Shown here piece after piece: positions 37,159 through 46,997 of a stretch of DNA of 64,000 bases; positions within the stretch are counted from its first letter, which is position 1, and each line of letters opens with the position of its first letter. Origin of the DNA: an uncultured Bacteroides sp. (lineage in GTDB: Bacteria; Bacteroidota; Bacteroidia; Bacteroidales; Bacteroidaceae); the NCBI GenBank assembly GCA_902492205.1, contig CABUKU010000003.1, positions 151,491-215,490 on the forward strand. The letters are read 5' to 3'. The notes under the pieces are model-generated. The model saw nothing but the letters and a program-made list of their open reading frames with translations, did not search any database and was not told where the DNA came from. The position numbers were made by a program, and so were the translations under genes.

Positions 37159-37235
37159 AAAAAGTTGGAGTCACCCCTGAAACTGCTTGTCATAAGCCAA
37201 TATGGAGAATTGGTGACAGGTGACGCCAACTTTTT
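37159..37235. terminator. Long inverted repeat, possible bidirectional terminator or attenuator
   Basis: AAAAAGTTGGAGTCACC (37159-37175) and GGTGACGCCAACTTTTT (37219-37235) form a 17-bp stem with one mismatch around a 43-base loop. The A and T runs at the ends would give a terminator in either direction. It is 50 bp before the SusC start, so it could attenuate read-through from the GH116-fucI operon into the SusC/SusD genes. Confidence 0.55.
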
Positions 37236-37287
37236 AAACTTTTATAGATAGGAAGTAAATATATAAAGTTATTAAATCAGTAAAGCT

Positions 37288-40200
37288 ATGAAATTCACAT
37301 GTAAAAACAAAAGTTTAGCAAGTATTCTGATACTTGTTTTCGTGATTTGCTTTTCACAGATTACTTACTTGCAGGCCCAGAACAGGACTGTGACAGGTAT
37401 TGTGAAAGATGTTCAGGATATTCCTATGCCCGGCGTTTCTGTTGTGGCAAAGGGTTCTACAATTGGTACTGTAACCGATATTGACGGGAAATACCGGATA
37501 AGCGTTCCTTCCAATACAAATATTTTAGTCTTTTCTTTTGTAGGGATGCGTTCGGAAGAAGTCAAGATAGATAATAAAACTGTTTTGAACGTCAAGCTAA
37601 AGGAAGATGCCGTCATGCTTCAGGAGGTTGTAGCCATTGGCTACGGCGTGAAGACTAAAGCGACAACCACCGGTGCGGTGGATTTGGTAGGTAAAGATCG
37701 TTTTGAGGATAAACCGGCAACAAATACAGCCGCTTTCTTGCAAGGTGTGGTTCCGGGTATGGAAATCAGGCGTAACAATCCAGGTAAAATAGGTGAAGAA
37801 GGGTTTGATATTCAAATCAGAGGTGTCACCTCACGTGCCGATCCGGGCATTTTGGTTGTTGTAGATGGAATTCCTTACAAGGATAATAATGCAGAAGCTT
37901 TAAACAAAATCAATCCGCAGGATATTGAGAATATTACTATTCTGAAAGATGCCCAAGCTGCTATTTATGGTGCCCGTGCTGCCGGTGGAGTTCTTTTGGT
38001 CACAACTAAAAAAGGACAATCAACCAAACCGACAATCAGTTATTCGGGAGATTTTTCATTTAATGCTCCTGCCCGTACTCCTCAAAAGGTGAATGTGCTT
38101 CAACATATCGAAATGATGAACGAGGCATATGGTAATGACGGTATAGCCACTCACCAGTTCTCTCATTTGGTTCCTTATCTTGAGACTGCCGACATTTATT
38201 CATCGAATCCTATGGTGGTTAAAGGTGTTTTCGGTGATACTCCCGATCTTGTTTTGGGTTATCATGATTGGTGGGAAGAAATGTATGGCACAGCTTTCGA
38301 TCATTCCCATAATTTAACAGTTTCCGGTAAAACAGAAAAATCTAATTACTATGCTTCTATCGGTTATTTGGGACAAAGCTCCATGTTTAAATACGGCGAT
38401 CATTCAAATAAGAAGTACTTTGGCCGTTTTAAATATGAGTATAATATCAATAAGTATATTAAGCTGCGCACAAATGTTTATGTCGGACGTAAGCAAGTAG
38501 TGGAGCCTTATGATATTAACCAATTGGCATGGTTGACTTACTGGACATGGAATTGCCAGCCTATCTATAATGACAAAGGACAATATTATGGTGCCGGTGG
38601 ATTCGGTAATCCCGTAGCTTTTGCAGAACACACTGGCAAAACAACAAAGACATACTATTCTTATTATACCCAGTTGGGCTTTGATATTAAGCCTATCAAG
38701 AACTTAACGATAACCGGAGACTTCTCTAAGAATTTCGATATTCGTGATGAAGCATATTCACGTAAAAGGCATCAAACCTATCATTGGGACGGTTCTCTGA
38801 ACTATGATGTAATAGATTACTGGTATGGAGGAAAGACAAAAGCTAATTCTCAATATGACAGAAACGAGCATACGGTAGCTTCTATGTTTGCCAACTATGA
38901 TTTCAGTTTCTCTAATCACATGTTCAATGCTATGTTTGGTGGCTCTCACGAAGAACTTGATAACAGAGGCTTTGGGGCATGGAGATATAATTTGATTACA
39001 GACCAGCTTGATGTAATGAGCTTAGGAGATTCTGACGAACAGTACAATAGCGAGTATCGCAACGACTGGGCTATATCTTCTATCTTTGGTCGTTTGAGCT
39101 ATAATTTTGATAACCGCTTGTTCTTTGAAACTACTTATCGTAATGATGGTTCTTCAAGATTTGCCAAAGGGTATAAGTGGGAAGACTTCTGGGGCGTTTC
39201 CGGTTCATGGATTGTTTCAAACGAGAAGTTCTTCGGAAAAGCTAAAAACTATATTGATAATTTAAAAATCAGAGCTTCATGGGGGCAACTCGGTAATCAG
39301 GCAGGTATCGGTTTATATGACCACTACCAATATATTAATATAGGAGGACAATATCCGTTTGGTAATTCAAACTCTCCTTCCAAATCCCAACAAGCTACTT
39401 TGGGCGGTATGCCTGCTGTGGACAGAACATGGGAAACTATCAATTCGTATAACTTCGGTTTGGATTTCTCCATTCTGAATAGCAGGTTGAGTGGGACTTT
39501 CGATTATTACATAAAAGAGAATAAAGGGATGTTTTATGCGGAAGAGTTTCCTTCTGTGCTAGGTGCAACTGCTCCTCAAATTAATGGTGCACATTTAAGA
39601 ACCAATGGGTGGGAAGTAGCCCTCAACTGGAAAGACCGCATTGGTAAAGTTAATTATCGTGTCGGAGTTTCTTTGAGTAATAATACAAGTAAGGTTATAT
39701 CTCTGAAAGACTCCCGTAATCCGGGTTATGGCTTGAATACGTTTGTTGAAGGCTATCCTGCCAATTCTTACTTCTTATATGAATTCGATGGATTCATTGA
39801 GTCTAAAGAAGATTTGGACAATTATCTGGCAAATGTAAAGGGAGTGCCTACAAACTTACGCATTGGCGATGCTAAATATGTCGATAGGGATGGTGACGGA
39901 ACTTTGGAACCTCATTTATATAAAGAAGGTGATCCCGATTCCGGTGATATAGTGTACAAAGGTTCCAATAATCAGCAATATCTGTACGGCATCAATCTGG
40001 AAGCAGAATGGAAAGGTATTGATTTCAGGGCATTCTTGCAAGGTGTAGGAAAATGGAATGTGATGAATGGTACATATGCCGGTGGTGTCGAAGTTTGGAA
40101 GCAATCTTCCGAATACTTCTATCATGACACATGGAGTGAAGACAGGCAATCTGCTTTATATCCCCGCTTGTCTCAAGATGGTGGCATTAATGGGTACAAC

Positions 40201-40455
40201 TATCAGGAATCTAGTGCTCCTTATAAATTATTCAACAACCGTTATTTGAGATTGAAAGATGTTCAGATTGGATATACTATACCTGCAACTGTAACAAAGA
40301 AGATCGGAGTTGATAAGCTTAGAGTATATGTAAGTGGAATGAACTTGTGTGAGTGGGATAGATTGCCTAAAGGATTTGATCCGGAAGCTCCTTTTAATGA
40401 AAACTTGATTCCGTTTACCCGTTCTTATTCGGTAGGCCTAAATGTAGTATTTTAA
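37288..40455 (+). CDS. SusC-like TonB-dependent transporter (PUL3, first pair)
   Basis: The 1055-residue SusC/RagA protein has a signal peptide (ending TYLQAQN), CarboxypepD_reg-like domain (about 33-115), plug starting EVVAIGYGVKTKATTTGAVDL and beta-barrel ending in SVGLNVVF. It has no STN domain, consistent with control by a one-component regulator instead of ECF/FecR. The first about 55 codons and the leader are much like those of the second SusC at 42339, while the rest is divergent, so the two import different oligosaccharides or accept different ends of one polymer. Confidence 0.95.
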   Translation: MKFTCKNKSLASILILVFVICFSQITYLQAQNRTVTGIVKDVQDIPMPGVSVVAKGSTIGTVTDIDGKYRISVPSNTNILVFSFVGMRSEEVKIDNKTVLNVKLKEDAVMLQEVVAIGYGVKTKATTTGAVDLVGKDRFEDKPATNTAAFLQGVVPGMEIRRNNPGKIGEEGFDIQIRGVTSRADPGILVVVDGIPYKDNNAEALNKINPQDIENITILKDAQAAIYGARAAGGVLLVTTKKGQSTKPTISYSGDFSFNAPARTPQKVNVLQHIEMMNEAYGNDGIATHQFSHLVPYLETADIYSSNPMVVKGVFGDTPDLVLGYHDWWEEMYGTAFDHSHNLTVSGKTEKSNYYASIGYLGQSSMFKYGDHSNKKYFGRFKYEYNINKYIKLRTNVYVGRKQVVEPYDINQLAWLTYWTWNCQPIYNDKGQYYGAGGFGNPVAFAEHTGKTTKTYYSYYTQLGFDIKPIKNLTITGDFSKNFDIRDEAYSRKRHQTYHWDGSLNYDVIDYWYGGKTKANSQYDRNEHTVASMFANYDFSFSNHMFNAMFGGSHEELDNRGFGAWRYNLITDQLDVMSLGDSDEQYNSEYRNDWAISSIFGRLSYNFDNRLFFETTYRNDGSSRFAKGYKWEDFWGVSGSWIVSNEKFFGKAKNYIDNLKIRASWGQLGNQAGIGLYDHYQYINIGGQYPFGNSNSPSKSQQATLGGMPAVDRTWETINSYNFGLDFSILNSRLSGTFDYYIKENKGMFYAEEFPSVLGATAPQINGAHLRTNGWEVALNWKDRIGKVNYRVGVSLSNNTSKVISLKDSRNPGYGLNTFVEGYPANSYFLYEFDGFIESKEDLDNYLANVKGVPTNLRIGDAKYVDRDGDGTLEPHLYKEGDPDSGDIVYKGSNNQQYLYGINLEAEWKGIDFRAFLQGVGKWNVMNGTYAGGVEVWKQSSEYFYHDTWSEDRQSALYPRLSQDGGINGYNYQESSAPYKLFNNRYLRLKDVQIGYTIPATVTKKIGVDKLRVYVSGMNLCEWDRLPKGFDPEAPFNENLIPFTRSYSVGLNVVF

Positions 40456-40467
40456 AAATAATGGGAT

Positions 40468-42171
40468 ATGAAAACACATAAAAATATAATATTGATATGC
40501 TTACTGTCTTTCTTGGTGGTGTCATGCGAGAAAGGATTGGACTTACAATCGAAGGATGTTGTTTCCGACGCAGTATATTTCAGAACGGTAGAAGATTTTA
40601 AGCTGTATGCAAATCAGTTTTATCACGGTTTGCCTTCTTTTAATGCAGACGATGATATGTCTGACATTACAAAGCCTGCCGGATTCAATAATGTAAGTAA
40701 TAGTTCTTATGTACCCTCTCCGTCTGATGGAGTTTGGGATGGTTCTTATACATCTATCAGATACGTAAATTATGGATTGGAACATTGTAAAACAGCTCCC
40801 GATGGAATAAAGAGTGGCATTGCTGTTTATGAAGCCGAGATGAAATTCTTTAGAGCTATGTTCTATTTCAATTTAATGAAACGCTTTGGAGGTGTTCCAT
40901 TGATTGATAAGACTTTGACTTTGGATGATACCGATTATTTGTTTGGTCCTCGTGAAAGCAGAGAGAAAATAACAGAAGTTATCTTGAAAGACTTGAACGA
41001 GGCGATAGAGGTTCTTCCATTGGAATCGGAGATTAATGCTTCGGATAAAGGGCGTGTTTCAAGAGGTGCAGCACTGGCATTCAAGGCTAGAGTGGCATTG
41101 TTTGAAGGAACTTGGAGAAAATATCATGGCCTTTCGGGTGCGGATGATCTGCTGGATGCAGCAATTGATGCCTCTCATAAGGTAATTATAAGCACTCAAT
41201 ATGAGCTGTTTGATCGTAGAGATGTTTTAGGAGATTTAAGCTATAAGTATTATTTTACTTTGGCAAAGACTAAATCTAATCCTGAAGGACTGACAAAAGT
41301 AGATCAGAAAGAAACTATTTTGGCTAATCGTTATGATGAAGATATTAGAGAATCCCCAAGATGGGAGCATTCTCATGAATTGTGTCCTACAAAGAAACTG
41401 GCCGATATGTTTCTTGATAAAACCGGGCTTCCTATCACTCATCCGAAATCCGTATTTAAAGGTTATGACAAAGTGCTTTCCGAATATGAGAACAGAGATC
41501 CCAGAATGGATGTCTTCTTTGTGAAACCATTTGAGCGTTTTTGGTTATTCTCACAACCGATGTATAACGTTAATTGGGAGAACCCTGAAAGTAGTGGTTT
41601 GGTATATAATGTAGATTTTGGCTTTTGGACGGAAACAGGCTATCGTAATTTGAAAGGTGTAGCTGAAGTTACTTTCCCTTTGGGAATGGACTATCCGGTT
41701 ATCCGCTATACTGAAGTCTTATTGATCTATGCAGAAGCTCTGTTTGAAAAGAATGGTGAAATTTCAGATGACGATTTGAATCTGAGCATAAATGAATTAC
41801 GTGATAGGGTAGGCATGCCTCATCTGACAAATAAATTCGTTACAGCCAACGGATTGGATATGTTGCAGGAAATCCGACGTGAAAGAACGATTGAACTAAG
41901 CATAGAAGGTTTTAGGTTCGATGACTTGAGACGTTGGAAAACCGCAGAAAAAGAGATGTCGGAACCGCTTCGTGGAGTGAAGTTTAAAGGAACGGAATAT
42001 GAAACGAATCCTTTATGGGCTGATGTAAAATATGAGTATGATTCAGAAGGATGTATCCTGTTGGAAGCTGCTTCGAAGCGTAAGTTTGAATCAAAGCATT
42101 ATTTGTTCCCTTTGCCTACCAGACAAATATTATTGAATCCTCAGTTGGAACAGAATCCGGGATGGAAATAA
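40468..42171 (+). CDS. SusD-like surface lipoprotein (PUL3, first pair)
   Basis: The 567-residue SusD/RagB protein has a lipobox in LVVSCEKGLDL. Family features are EAEMKFFRAMFYFNLMKRFGGVPL, VIRYTEVLLIYAEALFEKNG, and EIRRERTIELSIEGFRFDDLRRWKTAE, ending QLEQNPGWK. It lies 12 bp after its SusC partner and is followed by an apparent terminator. Confidence 0.95.
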   Translation: MKTHKNIILICLLSFLVVSCEKGLDLQSKDVVSDAVYFRTVEDFKLYANQFYHGLPSFNADDDMSDITKPAGFNNVSNSSYVPSPSDGVWDGSYTSIRYVNYGLEHCKTAPDGIKSGIAVYEAEMKFFRAMFYFNLMKRFGGVPLIDKTLTLDDTDYLFGPRESREKITEVILKDLNEAIEVLPLESEINASDKGRVSRGAALAFKARVALFEGTWRKYHGLSGADDLLDAAIDASHKVIISTQYELFDRRDVLGDLSYKYYFTLAKTKSNPEGLTKVDQKETILANRYDEDIRESPRWEHSHELCPTKKLADMFLDKTGLPITHPKSVFKGYDKVLSEYENRDPRMDVFFVKPFERFWLFSQPMYNVNWENPESSGLVYNVDFGFWTETGYRNLKGVAEVTFPLGMDYPVIRYTEVLLIYAEALFEKNGEISDDDLNLSINELRDRVGMPHLTNKFVTANGLDMLQEIRRERTIELSIEGFRFDDLRRWKTAEKEMSEPLRGVKFKGTEYETNPLWADVKYEYDSEGCILLEAASKRKFESKHYLFPLPTRQILLNPQLEQNPGWK

Positions 42172-42338
42172 TGAACATAGGTGTAATGTAGGTAATAGTT
42201 GAAGAATTGTTTTTTGGATAAGGATTATTAGCTCATCGTGTATTGGGTTGAGTTTCAATACAATATACTCAATACACGATTTTATAACAAGATTTTGTGA
42301 TAAGACAGTATATAGAGAGTTATTAAATCAGTAAAACT
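42172..42338 (+). terminator. Terminator-like hairpin between the two SusC/SusD pairs
   Basis: Within this gap TCGTGTATTG (42236-42245) pairs with CAATACACGA (42270-42279), followed by TTTTATAA. A further CAATACA at 42256 could pair with the same left arm, giving alternative hairpins. It separates the first SusD from the second SusC and may set the relative amounts of the two transport complexes. Confidence 0.6.
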
Positions 42339-45300
42339 ATGAAATGCGCATGTAAAAACAGAAACTTAACAAGTCTTTTAGTACTTGTTTTCGCTATTTG
42401 CTTTTCACAGATAACCATCTTGCAGGCCCAGAATAGGCCTGTTATCGGTGTTGTGAAAGATGTTCAAGGTATTCCCATGCCGGGAGTGTCGATTATTGTA
42501 GATGGAACTTCTTCGGGTACGGTTACAGATGTGGATGGAAATTATTCTATTACCATGCCGGAGAAAGGAAAGTCATTAACCTTTTCATTCTTGGGATATG
42601 TTTCCGAAACAAAAAGCTTTACGGGACAAAGGACAATAAATGTTGTCTTGAAAGAGGACTTAATGAAGATTGATGAAGTGGTGGTGGTTGGTTATGGGCA
42701 GCAAAAGAAATCAGACTTGTCCGGTGCTATTGTAAATGTAGGGTTGGATAAGTTAGCGGATGTTGCTTCTCCTAACTTGGTATCATCTTTAGGCGGTCGT
42801 CTGGCAGGAGTTTATGTTCAGCAAAACGGGGGAGGACCTAACCCCACGACTTCTATTCGTATCAGAGGTACGGGAACTTTGAATGATAATAATCCTTTGA
42901 TTGTTATTGATGATATTATTGGTGCGGATTTGGAATCCGTAAATCCATCGGATATTGAAACGATGACAGTGCTCAAAGATGCATCGGCTGCTGCCATTTA
43001 CGGATCACGTGCTGCAAGTGGAGTGGTACTTATCAAGACAAAAAGAGGGGCGACAGGTATGAAGCCCACTGTTAAATTCGATGCTTACTATGGTTTCTCA
43101 CAACGTTCTAAAAAGTTAGATATGTTATCAGCTTCCCAATTGGCAACAATCTATAATGAAGCGAGTGATAACGATAAAACTCCTAGGCTGGAGGAGTTTG
43201 CAAATCCGTCTTCCATGAAAGATGTAACAGATTGGCAAGACGAAGTTTTCAGAACCGGCAATGTGCAAAGCTATAACCTGTCTTTAGCGGGAGGTGGAGA
43301 GAATAACAACTATAATTTGGGCTTCACGGCTCAGGACTATGATGGTATTTTGCGAAATACTTATAACAAAAGATATACATTGAGAATTAATTCGGATTAT
43401 AAACTGGGCAAAAAGTTTAAGTTTGGTGAAAGTATCAATTTGAGTTTCAAGCAAAGGAGAGGAGTGGATACACGTGGTGACAATGTAGGTGCAATGGTTC
43501 AGACATTGGCTTACCACCCGGATGTTCCTGTATATAATGAGGACGGAACGTATCACGGTGTGTTCTCTTCTAATTATGGTGACTTGAGAAACCCCGTAGG
43601 TATATTTGAGAGAAACACTCAAAGAAACCGTTACTTCCAGTTAGAAGGAAATGCCTATTTGCAATATGAGATATTGCCGGGCTTCTCTGCTAAAGTTAGC
43701 GGTTCTTTGAAAGTTACCGATAATGATACAAAAACGTTTAACGTAAAAGAACCGGAACCCGGAAAGCCCAACTTGGTAAATGGTTTGACAATGTTCAGGG
43801 GGCTTAGCATTGGTTGGATTGGTGAAGGTTTTTTGTATTACGATAAATCTTTCCGGCAGCATAAAATCAATGCGATGTTAGGCTTCTCCGCACAGAAAAA
43901 TAACAGTGAAGACCTTCTGGCCACAAAGAGCGGCTTTGACTTTGAGTACCCTACTTTCCAGTATTTGAATGCAGGTACATTAAACCCGGTTTGCTACGGC
44001 GGCTATGGTGAAGACGGCTTGGTTTCCGGGCTTTTCAGATTAAATTATTCTTATGCCGACAAGTATATTGCAGCATTCAATATGAGAGCCGACGGTTCTT
44101 CCAAGTTTGCCAAAGATAATCGTTGGGGATATTTCCCGTCCTTCTCTGCTGCATGGAGAGTAACTCAGGAAAAGTTTATGAAAAACATTTCTTGGCTTGA
44201 TGATTTGAAGTTGAGAGCCAGTTATGGTAGCTTAGGTAATCAATCCGTTGCTTCATATGCTTACATGGCAACTTATGCTACTTCACTTCCCGATGGAAGA
44301 TATACTTTCGGTCCGGGTACACAAACATTATATCAGGGATATTATGCCGGTGTAATGGCTAATCCTGATCTGAAGTGGGAGACAACTACCCAAACCAATG
44401 TGGGTATTGACGCAGTTTTATTCGGAAACAGACTGCTGTTGACTTTAGATTATTATGATAAGAGAACAAAAGATATATTGATTAATCCGCCTGCCTTGGG
44501 GGCATATGGCAGTATTGGCAATCAACTGATTAATGGTGCTACCGTGCACAACAAAGGTTTTGAGGCTACAATAGAGTACAGGGATCAGATTAAGGATTTC
44601 TCTTATGATGTGTCTTTCAACATTTCTTCTTATAAAAATAAGGTAGTATCGTTGGGAAATAATGCACAGCCAATCTATGGACCTAAATTCAGAGATGCTT
44701 ACTCTATTACCCGTACGGATGTGGGTAATCCAATCGGATACTTCTATGGTTACAGAACAGACGGAATCTTTAAATCGGATGCGGAAGTACAGGCTTATAC
44801 AAACTCAAAAGGTGAATTGTACCAACCTTTGGCACAAGCGGGTGACTTTAAGTATCGGGACATCAACAACGACGGAGTTCTGGACTCTGATGACAGAACG
44901 AATTTAGGCGATGCCGTACCCGACTTCTGTTATGGTCTGAACCTTGATTTGAGATATAAAGGTTTTGACCTGAATGTCTTTATGCAGGGTGTTCAGGGAA
45001 CTCAGATTTGGAATGCGATTCGTTACACATTTGGTTTCACGGGCTTGAAATATAACTACTTTTCAGAGATTATGGGCAGATGGACGAAGGATAATGTGGA
45101 TGCCACAGTGCCGCGTGCCACATGGATGGACCCGAATAACAATAAAAGGCCTTCCGATTACTATTTGGAAGACGGTTCTTATTTGCGGATGAAGAATATC
45201 TCACTGGGCTATACCATTCCGAAGGGATTGACACGGAAAATAGGTTTGGAAAGAATCCGTTTCTACGTGTCTGCACAAAACTTGTTCACCATAACCTCTT

Positions 45301-45422
45301 ATTCCGGTTATGATCCGGAGCTGGGTATTGATACTGTTGGGGCAGATTTGGAAAGTAATGTTGATAGAGGGCAATATCCTCAGTCTAAATCTTATTCATT
45401 TGGTGTAAACGTTGTCTTTTAA
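42339..45422 (+). CDS. SusC-like TonB-dependent transporter (PUL3, second pair)
   Basis: The 1027-residue SusC/RagA protein has a signal peptide (ending TILQAQN), CarboxypepD_reg-like domain, plug starting EVVVVGYGQQKKSDLSGAIVNV and a beta-barrel ending in SFGVNVVF. No STN domain is present. The leader and signal region are near copies of those in the first SusC. The barrel is more like that of PUL2's SusC in its late segments (for example LGYTIPKGLTRKIGLERIRFYVSAQNLFT). It pairs with the SusD 12 bp downstream. Confidence 0.95.
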   Translation: MKCACKNRNLTSLLVLVFAICFSQITILQAQNRPVIGVVKDVQGIPMPGVSIIVDGTSSGTVTDVDGNYSITMPEKGKSLTFSFLGYVSETKSFTGQRTINVVLKEDLMKIDEVVVVGYGQQKKSDLSGAIVNVGLDKLADVASPNLVSSLGGRLAGVYVQQNGGGPNPTTSIRIRGTGTLNDNNPLIVIDDIIGADLESVNPSDIETMTVLKDASAAAIYGSRAASGVVLIKTKRGATGMKPTVKFDAYYGFSQRSKKLDMLSASQLATIYNEASDNDKTPRLEEFANPSSMKDVTDWQDEVFRTGNVQSYNLSLAGGGENNNYNLGFTAQDYDGILRNTYNKRYTLRINSDYKLGKKFKFGESINLSFKQRRGVDTRGDNVGAMVQTLAYHPDVPVYNEDGTYHGVFSSNYGDLRNPVGIFERNTQRNRYFQLEGNAYLQYEILPGFSAKVSGSLKVTDNDTKTFNVKEPEPGKPNLVNGLTMFRGLSIGWIGEGFLYYDKSFRQHKINAMLGFSAQKNNSEDLLATKSGFDFEYPTFQYLNAGTLNPVCYGGYGEDGLVSGLFRLNYSYADKYIAAFNMRADGSSKFAKDNRWGYFPSFSAAWRVTQEKFMKNISWLDDLKLRASYGSLGNQSVASYAYMATYATSLPDGRYTFGPGTQTLYQGYYAGVMANPDLKWETTTQTNVGIDAVLFGNRLLLTLDYYDKRTKDILINPPALGAYGSIGNQLINGATVHNKGFEATIEYRDQIKDFSYDVSFNISSYKNKVVSLGNNAQPIYGPKFRDAYSITRTDVGNPIGYFYGYRTDGIFKSDAEVQAYTNSKGELYQPLAQAGDFKYRDINNDGVLDSDDRTNLGDAVPDFCYGLNLDLRYKGFDLNVFMQGVQGTQIWNAIRYTFGFTGLKYNYFSEIMGRWTKDNVDATVPRATWMDPNNNKRPSDYYLEDGSYLRMKNISLGYTIPKGLTRKIGLERIRFYVSAQNLFTITSYSGYDPELGIDTVGADLESNVDRGQYPQSKSYSFGVNVVF

Positions 45423-45434
45423 TCTTGTGTAATT

Positions 45435-46979
45435 ATGAAAAAATATATTTATATGGCATGTGCCTTCATGGGGTTGGCATTTGCGGGATGTGACAATATA
45501 TTGGATACAACTCCGGCTGTGACTATCAGCGAGGATTTGTTTTGGCAAACTGAAGATGATGCCGAAAAAGCTATCATCGGAGTATATGGACCTTTGATGG
45601 ATGAATATTATTTTGCCGGACATACGGAACCGGTTTGGGACGTTCAGAGCGATGACTTATACCGTGCCGGAGACTGGGGAGACGATGCCCTGCTCGAAAC
45701 TTTCAATGCCAATGCGGAGCAGGGAGAATTATTCGGACGTGGTTGGAAGCTGAAGTTTGAAGGCATAAAAAGAGCAAATGATATTTTGAGAAACGTTCCC
45801 GGAATGTCTATCAGTGAAAAGAAAAAGGATGAAGTCTTGGGACAGGCATACTTTATGAGAGCTTTCCACTATTCAAGACTGATGCTCATACATGGCGGTT
45901 TGCCTCTGTATGATGAGAAGTTGCCGATTGCAGAGTATAACCAACCGAGGGCAACCCATGCCGAAACCTATGATTTTATAGAGAAAGATTTGGAAAGGGC
46001 TGCGGAGCTTCTGCCGTTGTCATGGCCGGAAGCCGATTTGGGCAAACCCACAAAAGGTTCTGCATGGGGGCTTCTATGCCGTTTCTACCTTTATGAAGAA
46101 AAGTATCAGGAGGTAATCAATACGGCAGATAAAATCTTTGCACATAAAGATTTGTATGACTTGGTGAACACTTACGGCGATAACTTCTTGGTTGAAAAGC
46201 GGAATGAGAAAGAGGTCTTGTTTGCCGTTAAAATGATGACTATGGCAGATAGCCCGGCATGGCCTTTCAATCTTTACTTCTATCCTCATGCTTTTGGTGG
46301 TTGGAATTTCTTCCACCCGGAACAATCTCTTGTTGACGAATTTGAGTATTTGGACGGAACTCCGAAACGTAAGATTAAATTCCAGAAGGAAGATGCGGAA
46401 CGTTTCAAATATGTATATACGGATAACGGTGAAGTGGTAGACTGGAGCAAAGAGTTTGCTAAAAGAGATCCCCGTCTGCGGGCTACGGTTGTTGTGTGCG
46501 GAGAGTCATTCAACATGGATGGAGAAGTGTTTACTTTCCCGGCAGGCGATACCATGACAGGCTATTGCTGCAACAAATATATAGATCCTAACCACCATGC
46601 CGGATTGTGTAATCTGCACTACTGCATTGTGAGAATGTCCGATGTCTATTTGATGAAAGCTGAGGCTTTGCTGAAGAAAAACGGAGGCAGCACGGAGGTA
46701 GACGGCTTGGTGAATGACGTGCGCAGACGGGTAGGTCTGGGCGCTATTTCCAATTGCACTTTGGAAGATATTATCCACGAAAGGCGTTGTGAGTTTGGTA
46801 CGGAAGGGCTTAGGCACTACGACCTGATTAGATGGAAACTGGCTAAGACGGTTTATGCAAACGATAACGGCCCCGACGGTCCGAGAAAATTCGTAGAAGG
46901 CAAGCATGAATTGCTTCCTATCCCTCAATCGGAGATAGACTTGAGCCAAGGTGTTTTAGTTCAGAATCCGGGTTATTAA
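45435..46979 (+). CDS. SusD-like surface lipoprotein (PUL3, second pair)
   Basis: The 514-residue SusD/RagB protein has the lipobox LAFAGCDN. Family features are LGQAYFMRAFHYSRLMLIHGGLPLY, IVRMSDVYLMKAEALLKKNGG and HERRCEFGTEGLRHYDLIRWKLAK, ending VLVQNPGY. It directly precedes the two GH172 genes, suggesting that this SusC/SusD pair handles the glycan those enzymes cleave. Confidence 0.95.
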   Translation: MKKYIYMACAFMGLAFAGCDNILDTTPAVTISEDLFWQTEDDAEKAIIGVYGPLMDEYYFAGHTEPVWDVQSDDLYRAGDWGDDALLETFNANAEQGELFGRGWKLKFEGIKRANDILRNVPGMSISEKKKDEVLGQAYFMRAFHYSRLMLIHGGLPLYDEKLPIAEYNQPRATHAETYDFIEKDLERAAELLPLSWPEADLGKPTKGSAWGLLCRFYLYEEKYQEVINTADKIFAHKDLYDLVNTYGDNFLVEKRNEKEVLFAVKMMTMADSPAWPFNLYFYPHAFGGWNFFHPEQSLVDEFEYLDGTPKRKIKFQKEDAERFKYVYTDNGEVVDWSKEFAKRDPRLRATVVVCGESFNMDGEVFTFPAGDTMTGYCCNKYIDPNHHAGLCNLHYCIVRMSDVYLMKAEALLKKNGGSTEVDGLVNDVRRRVGLGAISNCTLEDIIHERRCEFGTEGLRHYDLIRWKLAKTVYANDNGPDGPRKFVEGKHELLPIPQSEIDLSQGVLVQNPGY

Positions 46980-46997
46980 CAAATAAATTTGGTAAAT

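Larger units (their letters stand above)
36950..37287. other. 338-bp intergenic region with palindrome array and long inverted repeat
   Basis: This gap between the second GH116 gene and the first SusC of the tandem pair has no gene. It holds a four-unit palindrome array (36975-37066), a near-perfect 17-bp inverted repeat (37159-37235) and, at its end, a short leader shared with the second SusC. No TAnnTTTG promoter was found. Confidence 0.7.
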
